Shown here piece by piece: positions 16,138-23,696 of a stretch of DNA of 64,000 nucleotides (positions are counted from its first letter, which is position 1; each line of letters starts with the position of its first letter). A program made the translations under genes and the position numbers. The notes under the pieces are model-generated. The model saw nothing but the letters and a program-made list of their open reading frames with translations, ran no database searches and had not been told where the DNA came from. The stretch spans positions 1 to 64,000 of the forward strand of contig CAVEPA010000003.1 in NCBI GenBank assembly GCA_963617485.1, read 5' to 3'. The DNA comes from UBA1757 sp963617485 (GTDB lineage: Bacteria; Bacteroidota; Bacteroidia; Bacteroidales; UBA1402).

Positions 16138-16806
16138 ATGAAAAGTTGGTATCAACTGCGATATTACTGGAGATATCTTTTCCAGACACGTCACCGTCAT
16201 GGACACGGGGTGCATTCGCCCTTTGTGTTTGACTTGATAACCGAAGTGATAGAAGAACGTTACCCCTATGCCTGCTATTGGGATATAGAGGCCAGTTTGG
16301 GCGATGAGACAGTACCCGACAGTTTGTCGAAGAAGGCGGCCCGCCTGCTGTTCCGGCTGTTGTACTATTGGCGGCCCGATTTTATGCAGGCCTATGGCAT
16401 GGACTTTGCCATGACCGAAGGGGCTGGGCTGGTGACCACGCGCGCGGAGCGCGGGGCCGCGTACGCGGCCTTCGCGCTCCGCGCCGCTGTGCAACCCGAC
16501 TTTCCTTTCCTCAGTCACTGCCGCCAGCGCAACCTGTTCATACTTAATCTGCAGGCCATGGACCAGACCAAGCAAGACCAGGCCCTAGCGCATATACAAG
16601 ATTACGTGCGCCAACACAACGATACCCAAAAGCCCGAGGCCACGATGCTCATCATCCTGCGGCCGCATGCCTGCAAACGTCATCGCCAGTGCGTGCGTCA
16701 GCTCAAGGCGCAGGCCTTGTTTCCGCTAGTGCTGGATATGTACGATATGACGGTAATGGTGGCCGCTCCCCAATTGGCGGCTTTCGAGTCGAAAATCTCT
16801 TATTAA
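16138..16806 (+). CDS. Degenerate SAM-methyltransferase-like protein
   Basis: A 222-residue protein. The N-terminus (RHRHGHGVHSPFVFDLITEV) and the ARLLFRLLYYWRP segment match a Bacteroidetes class I methyltransferase-like family, and the C-terminus (LDMYDMTVMVAA to KISY) fits its last strands. The SAM-binding motif that should follow RLLYYWRP (usually xLELGTxxGxSTxYL) is absent; instead there is QAYGMDFAMTEGAG and then a stretch encoded by a 43-nt palindrome (RAERGAAYAAFALRAA). Methyltransferase activity is therefore doubtful. The stop overlaps the convergent apbE stop by 4 nt. Confidence 0.6.
   Translation: MKSWYQLRYYWRYLFQTRHRHGHGVHSPFVFDLITEVIEERYPYACYWDIEASLGDETVPDSLSKKAARLLFRLLYYWRPDFMQAYGMDFAMTEGAGLVTTRAERGAAYAAFALRAAVQPDFPFLSHCRQRNLFILNLQAMDQTKQDQALAHIQDYVRQHNDTQKPEATMLIILRPHACKRHRQCVRQLKAQALFPLVLDMYDMTVMVAAPQLAAFESKISY
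16442..16484. repeat. 43-nt near-perfect palindrome inside a CDS
   Basis: Arms GCGCGGAGCGCG (16442-16453) and CGCGCTCCGCGC (16473-16484) flank a 16-bp perfect palindrome GGCCGCGTACGCGGCC (16455-16470). It is far richer in GC than the surrounding gene and in frame, encoding alanine and arginine. It looks like an inserted palindromic unit. Confidence 0.85.
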
Positions 16807-17798
16807 TTGATGATGGAGGCTTCCAGGGCCGGGCTACACCAAGTTTGCAGCTTGCCTTCCTGGTCGCGATAAATGAAGTAGCCCCACACGTTGGGCTGCG
16901 TGCGAAGCAAGGCAATGGCCCGTTCGAGTCCCATCACCATAAACGAGGTGGCCAAAGCATCGGCCGTGAGGCAGTTGTCGGCAACTACGCTGGCACTGAG
17001 CAGTGCGTGCTGCACCGGGTAGCCGCTGGCCGGGTCGATGGTATGCACCACCTTGCGTCCTTGGTTGATGTAATAATTGCGATAGTTGCCCGAAGTGGCC
17101 ATGCATTTGTCTTTCAGCTGAATGGCCGTTTGCAGTTCGCGATAAAGAGCGGCCGGATCGTCGATGGGCTTGTCAATGCCGACCGTCCAAAGTTTGCCTT
17201 TGCTGTTGTGTCCGCGCAGACAAATTTCTCCGCCAATCTCCACCAGATAATTCTTCACGCCTTTGCTTTCCAAGTAGCCGGCCACCACATCGCAGGCATA
17301 ACCCTTGGCGATGGCCGAGGCATCCAGCTTCACGCGGGCATCGTCTTTGCGCAACAGCTGGCCCGCCAATTGCAGATGGCGGTAGCCTGTAAAGGTCAAA
17401 ATGCTGTCGATGCTCTGCTCACTGGGTTGGCTACCATGCTCGTAGCCGAAGCCCCAAAGGTTCACCAGCGGTGCCACGGTAATGTCGAAGGCTCCTTGCG
17501 TCAAGGCCGACAAACGGAGTGCCTGGCGGATAAGGTGGCTGGCCAGGCTATCGCTGCTGAGGTCGATGGCTTGGGTATCGGCCTGGTTGATGCGGCTCAG
17601 CGTCGAATGGGGGTTGAACATCGACAGCGAAGCATCCAAGGCTTGCAGGCTGGACTCGATGCCTTTTTGCAGATTGCGGTGATGTTGGTAGCTGATATGA
17701 TAGCTGGTGTGGAAGATTTCGCCGTTATCGTGATGATATTGACAGGAACTGAGTACCAGCAATGCGCTTAGCGCAAGGCTGTAAAACAGGCTTTTCAT
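16803..17798 (-). CDS. apbE: FAD:protein FMN transferase (ApbE), lipoprotein
   Basis: A 331-residue protein that covalently attaches FMN to threonines of flavoproteins such as NqrB/NqrC or RnfG/RnfD at the periplasmic face. It has a lipoprotein signal (MKSLFYSLALSALLVLSSC) and family motifs LDASAIAKGYACD, GGEICLRG, HTIDPASGYP and the late ADALATSFMVMG. The ATG at 17798 is chosen because it starts the signal peptide and overlaps the DUF6048 stop (ATGA); the open frame extends further upstream. It is the last gene of a five-gene - strand operon from 20403. No target flavoprotein is in the window. Confidence 0.93.
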   Translation of the reverse strand: MKSLFYSLALSALLVLSSCQYHHDNGEIFHTSYHISYQHHRNLQKGIESSLQALDASLSMFNPHSTLSRINQADTQAIDLSSDSLASHLIRQALRLSALTQGAFDITVAPLVNLWGFGYEHGSQPSEQSIDSILTFTGYRHLQLAGQLLRKDDARVKLDASAIAKGYACDVVAGYLESKGVKNYLVEIGGEICLRGHNSKGKLWTVGIDKPIDDPAALYRELQTAIQLKDKCMATSGNYRNYYINQGRKVVHTIDPASGYPVQHALLSASVVADNCLTADALATSFMVMGLERAIALLRTQPNVWGYFIYRDQEGKLQTWCSPALEASIIN

Positions 17799-18475
17799 CG
17801 TTTGAAAGCAAAGAGATAATAGAGATTGAACGAGAAGGCGTAGTTGGTTTCGTTGTTCTCGCCATAACCGGGGATATAGGCCGGCACCGACAGTTTGGCC
17901 TCTTGGACGGACAGCCGTTTTTTGATGCGCAGGCACCAGCCCAAACTAAGCGGGCCCCAAATCTGCGTGCGCATACCAAGGTCCATAGAGAGCCAATGTG
18001 CCGTAGCGTGCTGGTTCATCAAGTCTGTGCTGTAGGCTTCGTTCCAGTAGCTGGCGGGAAATGGCACGTTCTCGAGATGATAATCGAAATTGGAATAGCC
18101 GTAATGGGCCCCTACATAAAACTGATGTTCGGCATTCGGCCCGTAGCTGCTAACCGGAACGTTGACACCCACTTTGCCGAAAAAGCCTTGCCCATAACAG
18201 CGGGTGCCGCTACTGCCAGTCAGGTCGAAGGGTGCATAACCCAGGCTGATGCAGGGGTTAAAGCGGTTGTAGAGGTTTACATCGGCCTGGACGGCAATCT
18301 GGCCGTTGTCGCCCGCAGCCCACTGACCGAGCCCCACCATGTCTACGGCAAGGTAGGCACCGTGGAAGGCCACGCTGTCGAGGCTTGCTTTGGGCCGCTC
18401 CTTGGGAGCGGCCCAAAGCAAGCCCAGCCCGGCGGCCAGACCCAGCATCGTCACAACAAGGCGTTTAGTCCACAT
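17795..18475 (-). CDS. DUF6048 outer-membrane beta-barrel-like protein
   Basis: A 226-residue protein with an N-terminal signal segment (LVVTMLGLAAGLGLLWAAP). The mature part has regular alternating aromatic/glycine strands (FYVGAHYGYSNFDY, TNYAFSFNLYYLFAF) consistent with a small outer-membrane beta-barrel. In Bacteroidetes this family sits next to DUF6452, as here. Its start overlaps DUF6452 by 11 nt and its stop overlaps apbE by 4 nt. Function unknown. Confidence 0.8.
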   Translation of the reverse strand: MWTKRLVVTMLGLAAGLGLLWAAPKERPKASLDSVAFHGAYLAVDMVGLGQWAAGDNGQIAVQADVNLYNRFNPCISLGYAPFDLTGSSGTRCYGQGFFGKVGVNVPVSSYGPNAEHQFYVGAHYGYSNFDYHLENVPFPASYWNEAYSTDLMNQHATAHWLSMDLGMRTQIWGPLSLGWCLRIKKRLSVQEAKLSVPAYIPGYGENNETNYAFSFNLYYLFAFKR

Positions 18476-18950
18476 AGAGTTTAAGATGAGTTGCGGTTTG
18501 GTTGTCGACGCTTTCCTGCAGTATGGCTACGTCCTTAATGGCATCGCTCAAATCGAGCCGATAGCCCGTCAGACGAAAAGCTGTATAGGCGCCGCAGACC
18601 ATCGAAAGGAAGTGGCTGCGGTTTTCGTGGCTAAGGGTGAGCACATCGTGGTGCCAGACGGAGTCTTCCGTCATCAGGTCTATTTCGAAAGAGGTTTCCG
18701 TATCGTTGGGATTCAGTGGCAATTCCAGCAGCGAAAGCTGACTGTTGCTGTACCAAACCGAGTCGTTGCCATTAGCTTGCAGTGTGACGGTGGCTGTCAG
18801 GTTGCGTTCTTTGCCCAGGCTGTCTATGCGGCAGAGCTGCGCCCGCAGGAATACATCGGTCGATTCCGAGCAGGGCATATCCACGTTGCAGGACACTAGG
18901 CCCAGCAGCAACAAGGTGAAGGTCAGCGCTATGTCAAATCTCTTTCTCAA
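18465..18950 (-). CDS. DUF6452 lipoprotein
   Basis: About 161 residues. A basic start (RKRF), a hydrophobic run and the lipobox LGLVSC indicate a lipoprotein, followed by a beta-rich domain with Cys residues (CSESTDVFLRAQLCRID). There is no good ATG: the frame starts from TTG at 18950 (chosen, right before the signal) or TTG at 18998. Both overlap the end of the glycosyltransferase gene, so translational coupling is likely. It is paired with DUF6048 downstream, a conserved Bacteroidetes arrangement of unknown role. Confidence 0.75.
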   Translation of the reverse strand: MRKRFDIALTFTLLLLGLVSCNVDMPCSESTDVFLRAQLCRIDSLGKERNLTATVTLQANGNDSVWYSNSQLSLLELPLNPNDTETSFEIDLMTEDSVWHHDVLTLSHENRSHFLSMVCGAYTAFRLTGYRLDLSDAIKDVAILQESVDNQTATHLKLYVD

Positions 18951-19887
18951 CGGAGTAACGGTTGCGTTCGGAAGAACTGCGCGAAATGAGTTCGGCAATG
19001 AAGCCGCTCAGGAACAATTGGGTACCCAGCAGTATGCAGGTGAGTGCCAGGTAAAAATAGGGCATATCGGTAATGAGTACGGCTGGCGTGCCATGCGACA
19101 GGGCCGATATTTTCAGTGCGCCTATCACGATGACGGCGATAAAGCCCAGCAAGAACAACAGGCTGCCTATCAAACCGAAGAAATGCATGGGTTGCTTGCC
19201 GAATTTCGACAGGAACCATAGGCTGAGTAAATCCAGATAGCCGTGTACAAAGCGGTCCAGGCCGAATTTAGACTTGCCGTACAGACGTTTCTGGTGTTTC
19301 ACCACCTTCTCGCCTATCTTCTCGAAACCGGCATTCTTGGCCAAGAAGGGAATATAGCGGTGCATTTCGCCGTAAACCTCGATGTTTTTGACCACTTCCT
19401 TGCGGTAAGCCTTCAGGCCGCAGTTCATGTCGTGCAGCTTGATACCGGTAATGGCGCGGGCCGTGGCATTGAACAGCTTGGAAGGAATGTTCTTGCCCAG
19501 CGTTGAGTCGTAGCGTTTCTTTTTCCAGCCCGAAACCAGGTCGTAACCGTCTTCCTGTATCATGCGGAAAAGTTCCGGAATCTCGTCGGGACTGTCCTGC
19601 AAATCGGCATCCATGGTGATGACCACGTCGCCCTGTGCCTTGGCGAAACCGCAGTACAAAGCAGGCGATTTGCCATAATTTCGACGGAACTTGATACCTT
19701 TGACAATATCGGGATGTGCCTCTTTCAGCCCTTCTATCACCTGCCAGGAAGTATCGGTGGAGCCGTCATTCACAAAAATAACTTCGTAACTGAAGGCATG
19801 GGCTTGCATCACCCTTGCTATCCATGCGTAGAGCTCGGGCAGAGATTCGGCCTCGTTGTATAAAGGGATGACAATACTGATATCCAT
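18934..19887 (-). CDS. Family 2 glycosyltransferase, DPM1/ArnC-like
   Basis: A 317-residue inner-membrane protein. The catalytic domain (residues 1-220) has IVIPLYNEAESLPELY, VNDGSTD and the metal-binding DADLQDSPDE, typical of transferases that load a sugar onto a polyprenyl phosphate. Two hydrophobic helices near residues 230-290 anchor it. The acceptor and sugar are not predictable. It starts 3 nt after DUF4199 ends, and the DUF4199-GT2 order is common in Bacteroidetes. Confidence 0.92.
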   Translation of the reverse strand: MDISIVIPLYNEAESLPELYAWIARVMQAHAFSYEVIFVNDGSTDTSWQVIEGLKEAHPDIVKGIKFRRNYGKSPALYCGFAKAQGDVVITMDADLQDSPDEIPELFRMIQEDGYDLVSGWKKKRYDSTLGKNIPSKLFNATARAITGIKLHDMNCGLKAYRKEVVKNIEVYGEMHRYIPFLAKNAGFEKIGEKVVKHQKRLYGKSKFGLDRFVHGYLDLLSLWFLSKFGKQPMHFFGLIGSLLFLLGFIAVIVIGALKISALSHGTPAVLITDMPYFYLALTCILLGTQLFLSGFIAELISRSSSERNRYSVEKEI

Positions 19888-19890
19888 AAT

Positions 19891-20403
19891 TTACTGATTG
19901 TTGGCAAGATAATCTTCTTTGCGCACAAAGGCGGCGATGATAAGCGACACGAAAGCACCGAGCAACATATTGCCAAAGAGACAGGCAATGCTTGTTTGTG
20001 CAGCGGTGGGAACACCGAAGTTGCTGAAGGTTTCTATTTCGGCAGAAGTCAGTCCGGCCTGCTCGAAGGCCAGCATCATCCCGTTGAAGACCTCGCTCAG
20101 ATAGTCGGGCTGCAGAAATTGCATATGCACAAACTGGAACAGGGTGGTGATAACCGATGCGAAGAGATAAATCCAAAGACACTGGCTATAGGCCTGGCCG
20201 TAGCCGCAATAGCCTCCCAAGTACTTGTCGCGGAAGCCTTTGGCCAGATAATAGACCAGCACTAAAACGCCGATTTTGGCCAAAAAAGTCAGGGTGCTTA
20301 TCAGGCCCGATTGGGGAAAAAATACCTGCAGAAGATAGATGATGCCTTTGACGGCACCGACAATAAGGCCCGCGTAGGCCGCTTGGTTGAATCTGTTTTC
20401 CAT
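19891..20403 (-). CDS. DUF4199 membrane protein
   Basis: A 170-residue integral membrane protein with four hydrophobic segments, a glycine-rich stretch between the second and third (GGYCGYGQAYSQ) and the final FVRKED tail characteristic of DUF4199. Function unknown. First gene of the operon running to apbE, with a -7 box 28 bp upstream. Confidence 0.88.
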   Translation of the reverse strand: MENRFNQAAYAGLIVGAVKGIIYLLQVFFPQSGLISTLTFLAKIGVLVLVYYLAKGFRDKYLGGYCGYGQAYSQCLWIYLFASVITTLFQFVHMQFLQPDYLSEVFNGMMLAFEQAGLTSAEIETFSNFGVPTAAQTSIACLFGNMLLGAFVSLIIAAFVRKEDYLANNQ

Positions 20404-20430
20404 TATGTTCTACTAAGTGAAAAAGACTGA

Positions 20431-20438
20431 CAAAATTA
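20431..20438 (-). promoter_or_regulatory. -7 box of the DUF4199 operon
   Basis: Read on the - strand: TAATTTTG (20438-20431), a perfect -7 box. No -33 match. Confidence 0.6.
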
Positions 20439-20477
20439 CACAATGCCCCTTGAAGAAAAAAATAATTCTTGGCAGGC

Positions 20478-20508
20478 ATTGTGCCGTAGGGAAATTTGTC
20501 TACCTTTG
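20478..20508 (+). promoter_or_regulatory. Promoter of SRP RNA and tRNA-Thr
   Basis: ATTG (20478-20481), 19 nt, TACCTTTG (20501-20508). The SRP RNA 5' end (GGG at 20513) lies 5 nt after the -7 box, which calibrates initiation in this genome. Confidence 0.8.
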
Positions 20509-20512
20509 CAGC

Positions 20513-20610
20513 GGGAAAGTCCTATACGGCCAGCTCCCTGCGAATCCCCCCAGGGCTTGACCGCAGCAAGGGTAGTTTGGTTGTAGCGGCGCGATATAGA
20601 TCGCTTTCCC
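20513..20610 (+). ncRNA. ffs: Signal recognition particle RNA (4.5S type)
   Basis: About 98 nt. The ends GGGAAAG and CTTTCCC pair to close a long hairpin. The apical part holds the conserved SRP domain IV with its asymmetric loop (CAGGGCTTGACCGCAGCAAG), which binds Ffh. The RNA guides ribosomes making membrane and secreted proteins to the membrane. It follows a clear promoter and is followed after 4 nt by tRNA-Thr, so both come from one transcript. Confidence 0.88.
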
Positions 20611-20614
20611 ACTT

Positions 20615-20688
20615 GCCTCTTTAGCTCAGTTGGCCAGAGCACGTGATTTGTAATCTCGGGGTCGTTGGTTCGAATCCGACAAGAGGCT
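20615..20688 (+). tRNA. tRNA-Thr (anticodon TGT)
   Basis: A complete cloverleaf: acceptor GCCTCTT/AAGAGGC, D stem GCTC/GAGC, anticodon loop TTTGTAA (anticodon TGT), T arm GTTGG-TTCGAAT-CCGAC. CCA is not encoded. The anticodon stem has one T-T mismatch at positions 29-41. Confidence 0.95.
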
Positions 20689-20703
20689 CTAAAAAAAACG
20701 AGT

Positions 20704-20743
20704 AAAAAAAACGAGGGTGACCCTTGGGTCTCCCTCGTTTTTT
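20704..20743. terminator. Bidirectional terminator after tRNA-Thr and dnaJ
   Basis: Arms AAAAAACGAGGG and CCCTCGTTTTTT with an inner GACCC/GGGTC stem, A tract on one side and T tract on the other. It ends both the SRP-tRNA transcript and the convergent dnaJ transcript. Confidence 0.92.
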
Positions 20744-20762
20744 GTTCGTGCGGTTCCCGTCC

Positions 20763-21908
20763 TTATTCGAACAGATTGCGGAACTTGGCGAATATTTTCT
20801 CGCTCAAGCTGGGCGAAGTCTTGAAGTTTTCAGAATCGCTCAGTTTCTCAATGGCTTTCTTTTCGTCCCTGCTCAGCTTTTCAGGCACATACACGCTGAT
20901 ATTCACCAGCAAATCGCCCGTGCCGTAACGGTTTACCGAAGGCAGACCCTTGCCCCTCAGACGCAGCACTTTGCCGGGTTGCGTACCGGGTTCAATCTTC
21001 ACCTTCACCTTGCCATCGACGGTAGGAATCTCCACCGTGCCGCCCAAAGCAGCGGTGGGAAAGCTAAGCAACAGGTTGTAGACCAAATCGTTTTCATCGC
21101 GCACCAGCTCCTTGTCCGGCTCCTCTTCTATAAGTACCAGCAAGTCGCCGTTCACACCGCCATGACGGGCTGCGTTGCCCTTGCCGCTGACGGTAAGTTG
21201 CATGCCTTCCATTACACCGGCCGGTATGTTGATGCTGATAACTTCTTCCTGCATAACCACACCTTCGCCGTGGCAATGGCTACATTTCTCCGTGATAACC
21301 TTGCCTTCGCCCTGACAGTCGGGGCAAACTTGCGAAGTCTGCATGCGGCCCAAAATAGTATTGGTTACCCTGGTCACCGAGCCTCTGCCCTGACAGGTGG
21401 GACAAGTCTTGTGCGCGTTGCCTTTTTCTTCGCCGGTGCCTTGGCAATGCGGGCAGGCGACAGCTTTGCGTACCTTTATCTTCTTTTCCACACCCTTGGC
21501 GATGTCCTGCAAGTTCAACTTAACCTTTACGCGCAGGTTGGCTCCCCGGTTCACCCTCTGTCCGCCGTTACCATTGCCCGAACCGAATCCGCTGAATCCG
21601 CCGAAACCGCCGAACAAATCGCCAAACCGCGAGAATATATCGTCCATAGAGAAGCCACCGCTGCCGAAACCTCCATCGCCACCAAGTCCGGCATGTCCGT
21701 ACTGGTCGTAACGCTGACGTTTCTCCGGGTTGCTCAGCACCTCGTAGGCTTCTGCAGCCTCCTTAAACTTTTCCTCAGCCTCTTTGTTGCCGGGGTTCTT
21801 GTCTGGATGGTATTGTATGGCCTTTTTACGGTAAGCTTTTTTTATCTCGTCTGCCGTAGCAGTTTTGCTTACCTCAAGTACTTCGTAATAATCTCTTTTC
21901 TCTGCCAT
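20763..21908 (-). CDS. dnaJ: Chaperone DnaJ
   Basis: Hsp40 co-chaperone of 381 residues that stimulates DnaK ATPase and delivers clients. It has an N-terminal J domain with HPD (YHPDKNPGN), a Gly/Phe-rich linker (about residues 75-115), four CxxCxGxG zinc repeats (CPHCQGTG, CPTCQGRG, CPDCQGEG, CSHCHGEG) and a C-terminal client-binding domain. It follows grpE on the same strand, the usual pair, but the 236-bp gap between them contains a repeat cluster. dnaK is not in the window. Confidence 0.98.
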   Translation of the reverse strand: MAEKRDYYEVLEVSKTATADEIKKAYRKKAIQYHPDKNPGNKEAEEKFKEAAEAYEVLSNPEKRQRYDQYGHAGLGGDGGFGSGGFSMDDIFSRFGDLFGGFGGFSGFGSGNGNGGQRVNRGANLRVKVKLNLQDIAKGVEKKIKVRKAVACPHCQGTGEEKGNAHKTCPTCQGRGSVTRVTNTILGRMQTSQVCPDCQGEGKVITEKCSHCHGEGVVMQEEVISINIPAGVMEGMQLTVSGKGNAARHGGVNGDLLVLIEEEPDKELVRDENDLVYNLLLSFPTAALGGTVEIPTVDGKVKVKIEPGTQPGKVLRLRGKGLPSVNRYGTGDLLVNISVYVPEKLSRDEKKAIEKLSDSENFKTSPSLSEKIFAKFRNLFE

Positions 21909-21920
21909 AATTATTTATTA

Positions 21921-22135
21921 TGCGGCCTTTCCGGCCATTTTCACCTTTCTCATCAGTCACATAGGGCCCCTATGCTCCTTCTTCGCAAGCCGAAACTGTC
22001 TCGAAAAATCCGCATAATAAATTCGGATTTGGTTCAAAACAGTTTCCTGCGGCCTTTCCGGCCATTTTCACCTTTCTCATCAGTCACATGGACCCCTATG
22101 CTCCTTTGCGGTTTCCTGCGGCCTTTCCGGCCATT
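21921..22135. repeat. Repeat cluster between grpE and dnaJ
   Basis: A 60-nt unit (21921-21980, starting TGCGGCCTTTCCGGCC and containing the palindrome CATAGGGCCCCTATG) recurs at 22048-22106 with a few differences, and its first 19 nt recur at 22117-22135. Between the first two copies lies a nested inverted repeat: AAACTGT/ACAGTTT outside AAATCCG/CGGATTT. No open frame of interest is present. Confidence 0.85.
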
Positions 22136-22144
22136 AATACCGGG

Positions 22145-22741
22145 CTACTGGGCTACGACTACCTTGGCAAAACGTATCACCTTGCCGTTCAAGTAGTAAC
22201 CCTTTTGGACACATTCCATCACCTTGCCCTTCATGGAGGCATCGGCAACGGAAATCATCGTAATCGCTTCGTGCAAATCGGTATCGAAGGTCTGGTCTTT
22301 GGTTTCGATAACGCTGACACCGTTTTGTTCTAAGAACTTCTGCAACTTGTTGTATATCAATGTCATACCTTCTTTTACAGCTGCGATGTCTTCGGCCTTT
22401 TCCATGGCATCGAGGCCTCTTTCAAAGTCGTCGACAACGCCCAAGATGCTGCTTAGCACCTTCTCTCCGCCGTTCTTGATGAGTTCGGCCTTCTCGGCCA
22501 AAGTGCGCTTGCGGTAGTTGTCGAATTCCGCACGGGTACGCAGATAACTGTCGTTAAGCTGCTCGTATTTGCTCTTCCAATCTTCCTGCGCGGGTTCTTC
22601 CTTGGCTGTTTCCTCGGCAGGAGCGCTCTCTTGGGCTTGGTCCTGTTTTTCTGTTTCAGCCTTGGCCTGCTGCTCTGCGGCTACTTTTTCCTGCTGCTCG
22701 GCAGTGGCTTTTCCTTGTTCTGTTTCTTGTTTATTGCTCAT
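22145..22741 (-). CDS. grpE: Nucleotide exchange factor GrpE
   Basis: A 198-residue DnaK cofactor that releases ADP. A low-complexity Gln/Glu/Ala-rich N-terminus (residues 1-60) leads into the long coiled coil (WKSKYEQLNDSYLRTRAEFDNYRKRT) and the C-terminal beta domain ending GYYLNGKVIRFAKVVVAQ, as in the family. The ATG at 22741 gives normal length. Upstream gene of dnaJ on the - strand; no CIRCE element or clear -7 box was seen in its leader. Confidence 0.97.
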   Translation of the reverse strand: MSNKQETEQGKATAEQQEKVAAEQQAKAETEKQDQAQESAPAEETAKEEPAQEDWKSKYEQLNDSYLRTRAEFDNYRKRTLAEKAELIKNGGEKVLSSILGVVDDFERGLDAMEKAEDIAAVKEGMTLIYNKLQKFLEQNGVSVIETKDQTFDTDLHEAITMISVADASMKGKVMECVQKGYYLNGKVIRFAKVVVAQ

Positions 22742-22854
22742 TATATATTGATTTTTTGTTTCCGTTTTTTGCTTTCTCCCCTATCAAAAACCTTGCCAAG
22801 TGACTGCAACTGACAAAGCGTCAGTGGCGATGCGAAAAAAGTAAGCTTGAGCTA

Positions 22855-23670
22855 TTAGCGGAGCAAAGACGAGTCCAAAGCGCAAATGCTGCTCCAGTCT
22901 TCCTCGTCGACGGGAACGCCGAAGTTGCCGCCGGCCTGGGCCAGACAATCGATGATGGCTTCGAGGCTCTCGCTGTCGTCTTCCGGCAGGATACGCAGCA
23001 GAATATAATCCTCGTCCAAGGGCTGATAAGCCAGTTCGTAGTCTTGGGCCAAGTCCTTGAAAGACGCTTGGTTACAATGCTGGGGCAGATGTATCTTGAG
23101 CGTGTCGAAAAAGGCGTTGTTCTCCTGTTGGTAGCCATACACTTCGAGCGCGTCGTTCAGGTAGGCGCACATGCCGTGCAGGCGGGCGGCCAGTTCTTTT
23201 TCCGCCTCGATTTCGGGTAATGCCTGGCTTGGGCTTCCGCCGGTATGCTTGCTGCAGCAGAACCATTTCCCTTCGTTTGCGAAATAGACGGTATCCGCTC
23301 CCATCGAAGCCGGACTTTTCAGCAAGGGCAAAGCTTGAAGCTGGCAGGACATGATAAAGCAGATGCCTTCCTGTTGCAGGCTGTCGCCCAGGTCGCTATA
23401 GTCTTCCACATTACCTTCGCAATTGGGGTAGGCAACCACGACGGCCGCATAGCCGCTCTTTCGGCCAAGTAGGGCAGTGTCGCCCAGCGTTATTTTCAGT
23501 TGATGTTTTTGCGCGATGGCTTGCAGAATGGCTAGCTCTTCTTTGGCTACATAATTGTCTACCAAGATATTTGCCTGTTGTGGCAGGCTTAGAACGATGG
23601 CTTCCAGTGTCTCTTCCAGACTGTGATAGACGCCCGTTGCCGGCAGTCCGCTCAATTCTTCAATATTCAT
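22855..23670 (-). CDS. Protein resembling a reduced glycine dehydrogenase subunit (GcvPA)
   Basis: A 271-residue soluble protein. Its centre (YAAVVVAYPNCEGNVEDY, then LLKSPASMGADTVYF) follows the pattern of the N-terminal half of glycine decarboxylase P-protein (AVVVQYPN.xG.xxD..., LLKPPGExGADI), and the C-terminus (NAFFDTLKIHLP, YQPLDEDYILL) resembles the small domain of that half. The segment that normally precedes these parts and much between them is missing; GcvPA is usually about 440 residues. The PLP lysine is on the other subunit, so none is expected here. No gcv genes are nearby. It may be a non-catalytic relative; function unknown. It ends 113 nt before the grpE start. Confidence 0.5.
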   Translation of the reverse strand: MNIEELSGLPATGVYHSLEETLEAIVLSLPQQANILVDNYVAKEELAILQAIAQKHQLKITLGDTALLGRKSGYAAVVVAYPNCEGNVEDYSDLGDSLQQEGICFIMSCQLQALPLLKSPASMGADTVYFANEGKWFCCSKHTGGSPSQALPEIEAEKELAARLHGMCAYLNDALEVYGYQQENNAFFDTLKIHLPQHCNQASFKDLAQDYELAYQPLDEDYILLRILPEDDSESLEAIIDCLAQAGGNFGVPVDEEDWSSICALDSSLLR

Positions 23671-23696
23671 ATTGTTCAGGTTTATTTTGCTCGGGA

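Noticed and set aside
20724..22196. 490-codon open frame antisense to dnaJ
   Set aside because: dnaJ is unambiguous; the antisense frame also runs through the terminator and the repeat cluster.
22809..22825. ACTGAC / GTCAGT inverted repeat upstream of grpE
   Set aside because: Only 6 bp, no T tract and no HrcA/CIRCE similarity; could be chance.
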